A DNA stretch of 64,000 nucleotides from Oscillospiraceae bacterium (GTDB lineage: Bacteria; Bacillota; Clostridia; Oscillospirales; Oscillospiraceae), in NCBI GenBank assembly GCA_902761055.1, contig CACWIS010000005.1:95248-159247 (forward strand), given 5' to 3'. The notes under the pieces are model-generated. The model did not search any database. It saw nothing but the letters and a program-made list of their open reading frames with translations, and had not been told where the DNA came from. Of this stretch, positions 23,725-32,455 are shown piece by piece (the stretch's first letter is position 1; each line of letters starts with the position of its first letter). The translations under genes and the position numbers were made by a program.

Positions 23725-25908
23725 ATGGGTTGGTTTGACGAACAGATCCGTCAGCGCAAGCTCTCGGATCAGGAGATATTCGAAGACTCGCTTTTCCGCA
23801 TGGCCTCGGCGGTGCTGGGCAAACAGCGCGCCGGCGTGCTGGACGATGAACGCATCATCGTCAAGGCGGCCATCGACGAAATACTCAAATACTATCACTG
23901 CAAGGTCGCCGAGGTCCCCGACGAGATCCGGGACCTGGACGAACAGCTGGAATACTGCCTGCGCCCGCACGGACTGATGCGGCGCAGCGTAAAGCTCGAA
24001 AAGGGCTGGTATAAGGACGCTTTCGGCCCGATGCTTGCCTTCCGCAAGGAGGACGGCACGGCGGTCGCCCTGCTGCCCAAGGCCTTCCCGGGCTATTACT
24101 ACCGCGACCCCGTCAGCGGGGAGCGCGTCGAGCTCAACCGCAAAACGGCGGAACAGTTTGAGGAAGAGGCGATCTGCTTCTACCGGCCGCTGCCGCTCAA
24201 AAAGCTCGGCATCCCCGATCTGATCGCCTATATGAAGGACTGCCTGAACACGGGCGATTATATTCTGATCATCGCGCTGACGCTCGCGACGACGCTGCTG
24301 GGTCTGCTGCTGACAAAGATCACACGCGCGCTCACGGGCTACGTCCTCGAGAGCACAAACGTGCCCCTGCTGTGGGGAACGGCCGTGTTCATGATCTCCG
24401 CGATCCTCGCCTCGCAGCTCATCGACGCCTCCAAACAACTGATGATGAACCGCATCGAGATCAAGACCTCGCTGGCGGTCGAGGCCGCGATGATGATGCG
24501 CCTGCTGAACCTGCCCGCGAATTTCTTCCGGAAATACTCCTCCGGCGAGCTCTCCAGCCGCTACGGAGCGGTCAACCAGCTCTGCGAGCTGATTTTGGGG
24601 AACGTCTTCTCCGCGGGCTTGGGCGCGGTGATGTCGCTGCTGTACATCACGCAGATCTTCCATTACGCCCCCGCGTTGGTCGGCCCGGCTCTGCTGATCC
24701 TGCTGGCAAGCATCGTCGTGAGCGTGATCACCGCTCTGACACAGGTGCGGGTCAGCCGCCAGATCATGGAAAAAAGCGCGCAGGAAAACGGTCTGAGCTT
24801 CGCGCTGATCTCGGGCGTGCAGAAGATCAAGCTCGCGGGAGCGGAAAAGCGCGCCTTCGCCAAATGGGGCCGCCGCTATGCCGAGGTCTCGGAGCTGATA
24901 TATCATCCGCCCGTGATCCTGCGTGCGAACGGGGCCGTCACCACCGCGATCTCGCTCATCGGCACGATCGTGATGTATTATCTGGCGGTACAGACAAGGG
25001 TGTCGCCCTCGGAGTACATCGCGTTCAACACGGCCTTCGGCGCCGTGTCGGCCGCTTTCGCTTCGCTCACGGGCGTGGCGCTGTCCGTCGCGCGCATCAA
25101 GCCCATCCTCGAGATGGCCGAGCCCATCCTCAAGGCCGAGCCCGAATCGTCCGAAAACAAGAGCATGGTCACAAAGCTGAACGGGAACATCGAGCTGTCC
25201 AACGTCTACTTCCGCTATGACCAGAACATGCCCTGGGTCGTCAACGGCATGAGCCTGAAGATCCGCGCGGGCGAGTATGTCGCGATCGTCGGAAGGACCG
25301 GATGCGGCAAGAGCACGCTGGTGCGTCTGCTGCTCGGCTTCGAAACGCCGGAGAAGGGCGCGATCTATTACGACGGCAAGGACCTCGCCGGGCTGGACCT
25401 GCGCTCGCTGCGCCGCCGGATCGGCACGGTCACGCAGAACGGAAGCCTCTTCCAGGGCGATATTTATTCCAACATCGTCATTTCCGCGCCGCAGCTGGGG
25501 CTCGACGACGCCTGGAAGGCGGCGGAGCTGGCCGGGATCGCGGACGATATCCGCGCCATGCCCATGGGCATGCAGACCATGATCGCCGAGGGCCAGGGCG
25601 GCATCTCCGGCGGGCAGAAGCAGCGCCTGATGATCGCGCGCGCGGTCGCGGCCAGACCGAAGATCCTGATCTTCGACGAGGCGACCTCGGCGCTGGACAA
25701 CAAGACGCAGAAGCAGGTCTCCGACGCGCTCGACGGCCTCAAGTGCACCCGCATCGTCATCGCGCACCGCCTCTCCACGATCCGGAACTGCGATCGCATC
25801 CTGGTGCTCGAGGGGGGCAGGATCCTCGAGGAGGGCAGCTATGACGAGCTGATCGCCCGGGGCGGCTTCTTCGCCGAGCTGGTGGAACGACAGAGACTGG
25901 ACGTGTGA
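23725..25908 (+). CDS. NHLP-type ABC exporter without peptidase domain (second subunit)
   Basis: This 727-aa partner has an N-terminal region (about 1-160) without C39 residues, a membrane domain (about 170-450) and an ATPase with Walker A GRTGCGKST (about 525), ISGGQKQR and ILIFDEATSALD. It matches the NHLP ABC2 class, which pairs with ABC1. ATG 23725 is 8 bp after AGGAGG; a GTG at 23716 overlaps that site. The stop codon lies inside the first TGTGA box of the next operon. Confidence 0.88.
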   Translation: MGWFDEQIRQRKLSDQEIFEDSLFRMASAVLGKQRAGVLDDERIIVKAAIDEILKYYHCKVAEVPDEIRDLDEQLEYCLRPHGLMRRSVKLEKGWYKDAFGPMLAFRKEDGTAVALLPKAFPGYYYRDPVSGERVELNRKTAEQFEEEAICFYRPLPLKKLGIPDLIAYMKDCLNTGDYILIIALTLATTLLGLLLTKITRALTGYVLESTNVPLLWGTAVFMISAILASQLIDASKQLMMNRIEIKTSLAVEAAMMMRLLNLPANFFRKYSSGELSSRYGAVNQLCELILGNVFSAGLGAVMSLLYITQIFHYAPALVGPALLILLASIVVSVITALTQVRVSRQIMEKSAQENGLSFALISGVQKIKLAGAEKRAFAKWGRRYAEVSELIYHPPVILRANGAVTTAISLIGTIVMYYLAVQTRVSPSEYIAFNTAFGAVSAAFASLTGVALSVARIKPILEMAEPILKAEPESSENKSMVTKLNGNIELSNVYFRYDQNMPWVVNGMSLKIRAGEYVAIVGRTGCGKSTLVRLLLGFETPEKGAIYYDGKDLAGLDLRSLRRRIGTVTQNGSLFQGDIYSNIVISAPQLGLDDAWKAAELAGIADDIRAMPMGMQTMIAEGQGGISGGQKQRLMIARAVAARPKILIFDEATSALDNKTQKQVSDALDGLKCTRIVIAHRLSTIRNCDRILVLEGGRILEEGSYDELIARGGFFAELVERQRLDV

Positions 25909-25937
25909 CGCTTCTGTGCCGGATAGGAGCGTATCCT
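25904..25937 (+). promoter_or_regulatory. TGTGA-box promoter F (regulator operon)
   Basis: TGTGAC at 25904, TGTGC at 25915, TATCCT at 25932. The first box overlaps the stop codon of the ABC2 gene. Same offsets as the five others; it would make the REC/winged-helix gene autoregulated. Confidence 0.6.
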
Positions 25938-25988
25938 CCGGAACAGATCTCAGTTGATATATCGACAGACCGAAAAAGGAGAAGCATT

Positions 25989-26498
25989 ATGGCGCATCCG
26001 CTGATAGACAAGACCTTTTATGACGCGATCCTCCGTTTTGAGGAGAGCGACGAGGCACAGGAGACCTATTACCGGGTCATGGCCTCGACCGTGGAACGCA
26101 ACGGCAAGAGCTATTCCGTACGCGATCAGATCCTGCGCGCCTACGCGATGCTCTTCTGCGACGACATCGGCGCGGTGGCGGGGCAGCTCGCCACGGTCGA
26201 GGACGTCGAGGCGACCGCCGACCGTCTGTACGTCGGGCAGGCGAGCTTTGATCCGCGGCACTGGTATCGCATGCAGCACCACTTCCCGGTGATCGACGAG
26301 GACAACTACGAGCGCTTTGCGGCGCTGGTGATCGCGGACCTGAGCGCGGGGCCTCTGCACGAGGCCGCCTCGGACGGTGAAAAGATGCTCCTCGTCGGCG
26401 AGCTCAATCCTCTGACGATGAGCGCGGAGGAGAGACGGCATCAGAAGCTGCGGACGGTGTTCGCAGAGGAGCTGCCCGCCGAAGGAGGAGAGAAATGA
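25989..26498 (+). CDS. Protein of unknown function upstream of the response regulator
   Basis: This 169-aa acidic, soluble, mostly helical protein has no membrane segment or signal. It contains RNGKSYSVRDQILRAYAMLF and ASFDPRHWYRMQHHFPVIDE. I do not recognise a family. Start ATG 25989 is 8 bp after AAGGAG; upstream in-frame codons belong to the promoter. It overlaps the response regulator by 4 bp, so the products are likely made in fixed ratio. A partner, sensor or anti-activator for the regulator is possible, since no histidine kinase is next to it. Confidence 0.65.
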   Translation: MAHPLIDKTFYDAILRFEESDEAQETYYRVMASTVERNGKSYSVRDQILRAYAMLFCDDIGAVAGQLATVEDVEATADRLYVGQASFDPRHWYRMQHHFPVIDEDNYERFAALVIADLSAGPLHEAASDGEKMLLVGELNPLTMSAEERRHQKLRTVFAEELPAEGGEK

Positions 26499-27304
26499 CC
26501 GTCCTGATCGTACTCAAAGACGAGCGGGAGATCCCCGCTCTCACGCAGATGCTGACAAAGCTCCTGCCCGAGGCGGAACTGCTCTGCTTCCCCGGCCCGC
26601 TGCCCGCGCTGGCCGAGGCCAGAAAGACGGAGATCGATATCGCGCTGCTGGACGTCGACCTGCCGGAACTGGGCGGGATCGACCTCGGACAGTATCTGCG
26701 GGAGCTGTATCCCTTCGTCAATCTGATCTATCTCTCGGAGGGCCCGGAGCGGGCCTTCGAGGCGATCTCCCAGCATGCCAGCGGCTATCTTCTCAAGCCC
26801 GCGGAGGCGGAGAGCGTGCGCCGGGAGATGGACGATCTGCGCCATCCCGCTTCCGAGAAAAAACAGAAGCGGCTCTTCGCGCAGACCTTCGGGAACTTTG
26901 AACTTTTTGTCGACGGCAAGCCGGTCATGTTCAAGTATACCCGCACCAAGGAGATCGTCGCGTTGCTGATCAACAACCGCGGCGCGCAGACCACCAACGG
27001 CGAGATCATCGCGACCCTCTGGGAGGACGACGGAGACCCGGAAAAGAAGGCCTCGTACCTGTCCAACCTCCGCCAGGATCTGCAGAACACCTTTTCCCGT
27101 CTCAAGCTCAACGGGATCATCCTCAAGCAGCGCGGGAGCCTGGCGATCGCGACCGACCGCATCGAATGCGATCTTTTCGACTGGCTGGAGAAAAAACAGG
27201 AGTCCCGCTACCATTACCTCGGCGATTACATGAACCAGTACAGCTGGCCCGAAGTGATGCACGCGGAGCTCGACGAGATCAGCTGGTCTTTTGATGAAGA
27301 ATGA
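26495..27304 (+). CDS. Orphan response regulator with SARP-like winged helix
   Basis: This 269-aa protein has an N-terminal receiver domain (about 1-125). It has the phosphorylation-site Asp in IALLDVDLPELGG and the switch Lys in GYLLKPAE. The C-terminal OmpR/SARP winged helix (about 130-220) contains FGNFELFVDGKPV, TRTKEIVALLINNRGA and SYLSNLRQDLQNTF. SARP and OmpR-type proteins bind direct repeats 11 bp apart just upstream of -10 boxes, which is the spacing of the six TGTGA promoters. I infer it is their activator. No cognate kinase is adjacent. The 3' end overlaps the frame of the next gene. Confidence 0.8.
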   Translation: MTVLIVLKDEREIPALTQMLTKLLPEAELLCFPGPLPALAEARKTEIDIALLDVDLPELGGIDLGQYLRELYPFVNLIYLSEGPERAFEAISQHASGYLLKPAEAESVRREMDDLRHPASEKKQKRLFAQTFGNFELFVDGKPVMFKYTRTKEIVALLINNRGAQTTNGEIIATLWEDDGDPEKKASYLSNLRQDLQNTFSRLKLNGIILKQRGSLAIATDRIECDLFDWLEKKQESRYHYLGDYMNQYSWPEVMHAELDEISWSFDEE

Positions 27305-27332
27305 AACTGCCTTCGGGCAAGGAGAAACACCG

Positions 27333-27554
27333 ATGGAAAAAGAAGTACTTGCCATAGACGACGGGGAACTGGAAAGCGTCGCGGGCGGCCGTTATGTAGG
27401 GCCGACCTTCGTGTACGTGGTCCAGCCGGGCGACCGTCTGCCCACGCTGGCGCACCGCTTCGGGACGACGGTGCGCGTTCTGACCGAGCTCAACGGCCTG
27501 CACGACCCGCGCCAGCTCCTGCCCGGGACGCGGCTGCTGATCCCGCAGAGATAA
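27333..27554 (+). CDS. Double-glycine-leader LysM protein 1
   Basis: This 73-aa protein has a 19-residue leader (MEKEVLAIDDGELESVAGG). A single LysM domain follows (YVVQPGDRLPTLAHRFGTTV, then LTELNGLHDPRQLLPGTRLL). LysM binds N-acetylglucosamine in peptidoglycan. There are no cysteines and no catalytic part. ATG 27333 is chosen because AAGGAG lies 7 bp upstream and gives a compact leader; an earlier ATG at 27291 lies inside the regulator gene. It is translated from the regulator operon, so the regulator and one cargo are co-expressed. Confidence 0.82.
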   Translation: MEKEVLAIDDGELESVAGGRYVGPTFVYVVQPGDRLPTLAHRFGTTVRVLTELNGLHDPRQLLPGTRLLIPQR

Positions 27555-27555
27555 G

Positions 27556-28998
27556 ATGCGCCGTACCTGGGTCCGGCTCCTGGCGGCCTTTGTGCTGTGG
27601 GCCGGGATATTTCTGCTGTGCCTGCTTCCGGTGCGCGGCGGACTGACGCTGTATTTCGAGATCCCGCCGGAGGCGGAGGGCTATTCCTTCCGTTTCGCGC
27701 CGGAGGGGATCGTCGGCGTCTCCGACAGCAGGCTCTCCGCCGACGGCAGCGAGCTTGCCGTGCGCTTCGAAGCGCTCGGCCGCGGCTTGACCGAGGCCTC
27801 CGTTTACTGGGAAGGCGTCGGGGAGAACAGCTTTTACGACAGCGAGATCCGCATGGAGCTCAGGGCGCTTCCTTTCGGGATCCTCAGCGACAGCGTCACG
27901 GGCAACTTTACGGGCTGGGGCTATCTCACGGCCTGCCTGTGCCTGTTCCTGCTGAGCGCGGCCTGCATCATCCTCGCGGACGCGCGGCGTGAGAGAAAAC
28001 GCCTCTACTTTTCCTACCGGGCCACGGGAGAACTCGGCCTTGCGATTTTTCTGATGCTCAGCGCCATCTTCCATCTCGGCACAGTGCTGCCCTTCCTGCG
28101 CGGCGAGAACGCGGGAACGGTCTGGTCGCTGCTCGTCGGCGTCATCGTTTCGGCGCAGACCTTCATGCGCTGGACGGCGGTGGCGCTCGGCGTCTTCTCG
28201 CTGATCCTCGCCGTCAGCAACCTGGTGCTGATCCGGCACGAGGGCTTCCGGGCCTCCAACCTGCTCGGCGTCGCCGTCGCCCTGCTGATCGTGGGCGGCG
28301 CGGCCTTCGGCATCTGGATGTCCTATTCGCTTTTGACCTTTCCGCTGCGGAACATGCTGCTGAATGTTTACGCGGGCATTTTCACATATCTTGAATGTAT
28401 GCTCGCCGCGACGGTGATCCACGCGCTGCTCGCCGGGCGGCACGAGCCGGCCTATGACCGCGACTACGTGATCGTCCTCGGCTGCAGGATCCGGCCGGAC
28501 GGCTCGCTCTATCCGCTGATCCGCGGGCGCGTCGACCGGGCGATCGCCTTTGTGCGCGCCCAGGAGGCCGCCACGGGAAAACAGGCCGTGCTCGTCCCCA
28601 GCGGCGGGCGCGGCGCGGACGAGCCGGAGAGCGAAGCCGGCGCGATGGCGCGCTATATGCTCGCGCAGGGCATAGCGCCGGAACGGATCCTCACGGAGGA
28701 AAACTCGAAGACCACGCTTGAGAATCTGCGTTTCTCCCGCAGTCTCATCGAAGAGAAAACGGAAAACGCGAAGGTCGCCTTTTCCACCTCGAGTTATCAT
28801 GTGTATCGCGGCGGCATCCTCGCCGCGAATTCCGGCTGGCATATCGACGGCATGGGGAGCCCCACGATCTGGTATTTCTGGCCGAACGCATTCCTGCGTG
28901 AATTCATCGGGCTTCTGGTCTCTTCACGGCTCCAGCAGATCACGGCCATGGCGGTCATCGCGCTTGTGAGCGCCGCGCTGACCGCGCTGGTGATGTGA
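27556..28998 (+). CDS. DUF218/YdcF-family membrane protein
   Basis: This 480-aa protein has a leading membrane segment (about 8-26) and a lumenal beta domain. Several membrane helices lie at about 120-300. A DUF218 domain at about 310-450 contains DYVIVLGCRIRPDG, SGGRGADEPESEAGAMA, ENSKTTLENLRFS and FSTSSYHVYRGG. A final membrane helix is at about 455-478. This is the ElyC/YdcF group, linked to envelope polysaccharide metabolism. It starts 1 bp after the LysM protein stop. Together with the lipoprotein paralogue at 18166 it ties the region to the cell envelope. Confidence 0.78.
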   Translation: MRRTWVRLLAAFVLWAGIFLLCLLPVRGGLTLYFEIPPEAEGYSFRFAPEGIVGVSDSRLSADGSELAVRFEALGRGLTEASVYWEGVGENSFYDSEIRMELRALPFGILSDSVTGNFTGWGYLTACLCLFLLSAACIILADARRERKRLYFSYRATGELGLAIFLMLSAIFHLGTVLPFLRGENAGTVWSLLVGVIVSAQTFMRWTAVALGVFSLILAVSNLVLIRHEGFRASNLLGVAVALLIVGGAAFGIWMSYSLLTFPLRNMLLNVYAGIFTYLECMLAATVIHALLAGRHEPAYDRDYVIVLGCRIRPDGSLYPLIRGRVDRAIAFVRAQEAATGKQAVLVPSGGRGADEPESEAGAMARYMLAQGIAPERILTEENSKTTLENLRFSRSLIEEKTENAKVAFSTSSYHVYRGGILAANSGWHIDGMGSPTIWYFWPNAFLREFIGLLVSSRLQQITAMAVIALVSAALTALVM

Positions 28999-29092
28999 TA
29001 CGGAGCGTCCGCAGCGATCAAAATTCTTCGTTTCGCCATGATTTAGTGGAAAAAACTGTTTATTTGTCGTCCCGCACGTGTTATTATCGTCA

Positions 29093-29126
29093 TGTGATGC
29101 TTGTGTGATATTTCATATGATACAGT
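29093..29126 (+). promoter_or_regulatory. TGTGA-box promoter C (LysM protein 2 and lipoprotein)
   Basis: TGTGAT at 29093, TGTGAT at 29104, TACAGT at 29121: same 11- and 28-bp offsets. It lies 91 bp before ATG 29217. Confidence 0.6.
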
Positions 29127-29216
29127 AAGCACGTAAACAACAGACGCGCCCCGGAAACACGGACAGCTCTCTCAAAAAAAGAAAAAAACAATTTATAAAA
29201 ACAGGAGGAAACTAAA

Positions 29217-29462
29217 ATGGCAAACATCATCAAGGACAGCGATCTCGAGAAGGTCTCCGGCGGCTGGCAGTACGCCAACGGCCCCTACATCAACCACGGC
29301 AGCTACATCATCTATACGGTCGTTCCCGGCGACGTGCTCGGCGGCATCGCCCAGCGCTTCGGCGTGACGGTCGAGGATATCGCCAAGTGGAACAAGCTCA
29401 CCAACGTGACCATCATCCACGCCGGCGACCAGTACGTCATCTACCCCAAAGTCATTCGCTGA
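29217..29462 (+). CDS. Double-glycine-leader LysM protein 2
   Basis: This 81-aa protein has a 16-residue leader ([16 protein letters not shown]). An 18-residue spacer rich in Asn, Tyr and Gly follows, then a LysM domain ([40 protein letters not shown]). It has no cysteine. AGGAGG lies 8 bp upstream of ATG 29217. It is followed by a hairpin and then a large lipoprotein, probably in the same transcript, which would give more peptide than lipoprotein. Confidence 0.85.
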   Translation: MANIIKDSDLEKVSGGWQYANGPYINHGSYIIYTVVPGDVLGGIAQRFGVTVEDIAKWNKLTNVTIIHAGDQYVIYPKVIR

Positions 29463-29476
29463 AAAAGGAACGCCGC

Positions 29477-29503
29477 CTCCGCTCCGCCCCGGGCGGGTCG
29501 GAG
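29477..29503 (+). terminator. Intercistronic hairpin (attenuator-like)
   Basis: CCTCCGCTCCGCCC folds against GGGCGGGTCGGAGG without a T-run, between LysM protein 2 and the lipoprotein. Confidence 0.45.
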
Positions 29504-29530
29504 GACTACAGAGGAAAGAAGGAAGAAAAA

Positions 29531-31420
29531 ATGAAGAATCATAGATTCATCGCAATGCTTCTCGCGCTCGTCATGGCGCTGAGCCTCGCCGCCTGCGGCA
29601 CCGCCGCTCCGGCCGCCGAACAGCAGAGCGCCGAGCCCGCGCAGCCCGCAGAAGCTTACCAGGCCGAGCAGCCCGCGCTGTCCGATATCGACACGCAGCT
29701 CACGCTGATCTATTCGCAGGTCACCGCGCTGCTGCAGGCGGAGGGCGACCAGCCCTGGTACTACACCGTCACCGATCTCAACCACGACGGCAACCTTGAA
29801 TTCATCGCGGCCTCGCAGCATCCGCAGGACCGCTCCACCAACCTGAGAATCTGGGAAGTCGGCAGCGACCGCAAGACCCTGGTCGAGCGCAGTGTCGAAA
29901 AGGACCCCGAGGAGTCCTTCCCCGACATCATGACCGACAGCGCCGACACCTTCTTTGACGCCGCGACGGGCACCTGGTCGTACATGTTCTACGATCACGT
30001 CATCATCTCCGACTCCGACGTCTACACCAGCAAGAGCGCCTTCAACCTCAAGGACGGCGTAATCAGCTACCAGGCCTTTGCCGTTGAGCATACGCTCGTC
30101 GACAACGGTGCCCGCAGCGTCTCCTACACCGACGCCGAGGGCAACGACATCATCGCCGAGCTTTATCTTGAGTCCGGCAACGCCGCCTTCAAGGGTGCCG
30201 AGAGAAGCAACACCAGCTTTGAGTGGCTCACCCTCAGCGAGGCGAAGGACTTCACCCGCCTGGTAGAGAGCTACAAGGTCTTCATGGGCGAGAGAAAGGC
30301 CTCCGAGACCTTCCCGGTCCCCGCCCCGGCCGCTTTCGGCTATCCCGAGGCCACCCCCGCTCCGAGCGCCACTCCGGCCCCGAGCGCGACCCCGGCCCCG
30401 ACTCCCACGCCGGATCCCGGTCCCAAGTATCTTGAGATCACCAAGAACCCGACCAACGAAGACAGAAAGATCGGCAGCACGGCCAGATTCGTCGCCTGCG
30501 CGAACGCCTTCGAGTCCCTTGAATGGGTGCTTGTCGCCCCGAACGGCGACCGCTTCACCCCCGAGAACTTCGCCGCCAAGTTCAGCGGCTGCAAAGTGCT
30601 CGGCTACTACACCACGACGCTGGCCATTGAAAATGTGAGCGCCGACATGAACGGCTGGGGTGCCTTCTGCATCTTCCGTTACAAGGGCCAGGTCGCGAGC
30701 ACCAGCACCGCGTACATCCTGATCAAGGACGCGCCCGCTCCCGTCACGCCCACGTCCGCTCCGCAGGGCGGCAGCTACGTCGGCTACGTCTCCGACTACG
30801 GCTATGACTATGTGACGGTCCACGTCCAGGGCGTCGACTACTTCACGATCGGCATGAGTGACTGCCGCTTCGCTCCCGGCTCCGGCACCGAAATCTACGT
30901 CGGCGCGTCTGCCACGGTCTACTATGAGTCCATGGGCGCCAGAGGACCGATCGGCCTGAGCTGCATCATCGAAGGCAGAGATCCCGAGCCTGCGCCGGTG
31001 GAAGCCTGCCGCAACGGCCGTGCCTTCCGCGAGCCTGACGGCCGCATCTTCGTCGGCTTCGACGACGCCAGCATCTACCTCGCTCCGCCCGTCACCGGCA
31101 CCTACGGCATCAAGACCTACGGCGGCAACATCACCGAACTCCCGATGGCCGGCGCCGGTGCCCGCTGCACCGTGTACTACCGCGGTGAACTGAAGGCGGA
31201 GAACGTCTACCTGATCGAGGTCTACATCGAGCTCGCTCCCGATCCCGATCCCGAGCCCGCTCCCGAACCCGCTCCGGCTCCCGAGCCCGAACCCGAGCCC
31301 GCTCCCGAACCCGCTCCGGAGCCTGAACCCGAACCCGCTCCCGAGCCCGAACCCGAGCCCGCTCCCGAACCCGCTCCCGAGCCCGAACCCGAACCCGAAC
31401 CCGGCGAAGGCAACGGCTGA
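29531..31420 (+). CDS. Large surface lipoprotein with Pro/Glu-rich tail
   Basis: This 629-aa protein has a signal peptide and lipobox SLAAC (residues about 17-21). A calcium-site-like [12 protein letters not shown] stretch is near 80. A Thr/Pro/Ala linker lies at about 270-295. An Ig-like domain at about 300-400 contains [21 protein letters not shown] beta domain with a repeated VGF/VGY pattern extends to about 555, and then comes a 65-residue PEPAPEPEP tail. The tail resembles wall-spanning spacers. ATG 29531 gives the intact signal; the longer upstream frame overlaps the LysM gene. The function is unknown; it is probably a wall-associated partner of the LysM protein. Confidence 0.8.
   Translation: MKNHRFIAMLLALVMALSLAACGTAAPAAEQQSAEPAQPAEAYQAEQPALSDIDTQLTLIYSQVTALLQAEGDQPWYYTVTDLNHDGNLEFIAASQHPQDRSTNLRIWEVGSDRKTLVERSVEKDPEESFPDIMTDSADTFFDAATGTWSYMFYDHVIISDSDVYTSKSAFNLKDGVISYQAFAVEHTLVDNGARSVSYTDAEGNDIIAELYLESGNAAFKGAERSNTSFEWLTLSEAKDFTRLVESYKVFMGERKASETFPVPAPAAFGYPEATPAPSATPAPSATPAPTPTPDPGPKYLEITKNPTNEDRKIGSTARFVACANAFESLEWVLVAPNGDRFTPENFAAKFSGCKVLGYYTTTLAIENVSADMNGWGAFCIFRYKGQVASTSTAYILIKDAPAPVTPTSAPQGGSYVGYVSDYGYDYVTVHVQGVDYFTIGMSDCRFAPGSGTEIYVGASATVYYESMGARGPIGLSCIIEGRDPEPAPVEACRNGRAFREPDGRIFVGFDDASIYLAPPVTGTYGIKTYGGNITELPMAGAGARCTVYYRGELKAENVYLIEVYIELAPDPDPEPAPEPAPAPEPEPEPAPEPAPEPEPEPAPEPEPEPAPEPAPEPEPEPEPGEGNG
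31221..31413 (+). repeat. Low-complexity coding repeat (Pro-Glu/Ala-Pro tail)
   Basis: Six-base-related units (CCCGAACCCGAG, GCTCCCGAACCC) repeat about 15 times and encode the lipoprotein spacer. Slippage could change its length. Confidence 0.8.
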
Positions 31421-31548
31421 GCGATCCCCGATCGCGGCGCCGAGGCGCGAGAGATCGCCCTCCCCGCCGCGGGGGGGGAACGGCTGCAGGCGCGCTGTGA
31501 AGCGCCCCAACGCGATCCGGCTGCGCGTTTTTGAAAAAGAAAACCGCG

Positions 31549-31582
31549 TGTGACGGATTTGTGACAGATGCTTTGTTATACT
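31549..31582 (+). promoter_or_regulatory. TGTGA-box promoter D (LysM protein 3)
   Basis: TGTGAC at 31549, TGTGAC at 31560, TATACT at 31577. This is the best-matching copy, with both boxes identical. Confidence 0.7.
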
Positions 31583-31621
31583 GCAGCCGTAACCTGAAAA
31601 AAACAAACGGAGGTAATGAAA

Positions 31622-31828
31622 ATGGCTAACGAAAAAATCATCATGAACGAAGAGATGCTCGACGATGTCACCGGCGGCACGATTCTTCCCTACCGCGTCA
31701 AGAAGGGCGAGACCCTCGCTGACGTCGCGAAGAAGTACAACGTGACGGTGGAGCAGCTGATGAAATGGAACAACATCGAGGAAGGCGGCGTCCTGACGGT
31801 CGGCCAGCTTCTGAAGGTCAAGTTCTGA
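31622..31828 (+). CDS. Double-glycine-leader LysM protein 3
   Basis: This 68-aa protein has a 19-residue leader (MANEKIIMNEEMLDDVTGG) and a LysM domain (YRVKKGETLADVAKKYNVTV, QLMKWNNIEEGGVLTVGQLL). ATG 31622 is 8 bp after GGAGG; the ATG at 31616 is too close. Monocistronic, with promoter D and a hairpin after it. The leader motif L-x-x-V-x-GG is shared with LysM proteins 1 and 2. Confidence 0.85.
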   Translation: MANEKIIMNEEMLDDVTGGTILPYRVKKGETLADVAKKYNVTVEQLMKWNNIEEGGVLTVGQLLKVKF

Positions 31829-31844
31829 TTTCTCAAAGAGCAAA

Positions 31845-31885
31845 GGGCGTGAAGACTGCGTGATCCTCTCCCAGGCTTCACGCCC
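31845..31885 (+). terminator. Hairpin after LysM protein 3
   Basis: GGGCGTGAAG pairs with CTTCACGCCC around a 21-nt loop, followed by a pyrimidine-rich tract (TCTCTCTTTCCC). Confidence 0.55.
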
Positions 31886-31999
31886 TCTCTCTTTCCCGCT
31901 GCATCCGGCGCGGAAGCGACCGTACGGGCAGGATCTCACTTGTCGCCTTTCCGCAAAAGATTTTTTGCAAAATCCCCCGGCTGCGGAACGCGCAGACGA

Positions 32000-32028
32000 T
32001 TGCCGTTCCGCCGGAAATATGATATAAT
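32000..32028 (+). promoter_or_regulatory. Promoter of the partner-switching operon
   Basis: TTGCCG, a 17-bp spacer and TATAAT, 95 bp before ATG 32123. No TGTGA boxes. Confidence 0.6.
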
Positions 32029-32122
32029 ATGTTAATTCATACGCGGCCCGGACACAAAAAGCGGACCCGGAGCGCGGGAGACCGTCAAGGGACGCAAAGC
32101 ACACGACAAAGGAGTATTCGCC

Positions 32123-32422
32123 ATGCTGACCATCAACAAGACCATCGAAGACGGGAAAGCCGTATTCACCCTGGAAGGACGGCTTGACACGACGACCGCG
32201 CCCATGCTGGAGAAAGAGCTGAAGGAAGCCCTTCCCGGCGTGAACGATCTGACGCTGGATTTCGCCGATCTGGAGTATATCTCCTCGGCAGGACTGCGCG
32301 TGCTGCTCGCGGCGCAGAAGATCATGAACCGGCAGGGGCAGATGAAGATCGTCCGCGTGAACGAGATCGTGCGGGAAGTGTTTGACGTGACCGGCTTTTC
32401 GGATATCCTGACGATCCTTTGA
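32123..32422 (+). CDS. STAS-domain anti-sigma factor antagonist 1
   Basis: This 99-aa single STAS domain (SpoIIAA/RsbV type) has the phosphorylatable Ser region DLEYISSAGLRVLLAAQK near residues 50-67. In this family the unphosphorylated form binds and disarms an anti-sigma kinase. AAGGAG precedes ATG 32123. A paralogue of very similar sequence is at 32999, two genes on, so the operon carries two switches. Confidence 0.88.
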   Translation: MLTINKTIEDGKAVFTLEGRLDTTTAPMLEKELKEALPGVNDLTLDFADLEYISSAGLRVLLAAQKIMNRQGQMKIVRVNEIVREVFDVTGFSDILTIL

Positions 32423-32455
32423 CCCGCCGGGACAGAACAACAAGGAGGAAAAAGC

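Noticed and set aside
31221..31413. A CRISPR-like repeat array.
   Set aside because: The repeats are short, in frame and encode the Pro/Glu tail of a lipoprotein; there are no spacers.
19894..31828. A lanthipeptide, sactipeptide or NHLP-modified bacteriocin cluster.
   Set aside because: The leader proteins have no cysteine and no LanM, radical-SAM or nitrile-hydratase-like partner; their mature parts are recognisable CW_7 and LysM domains.
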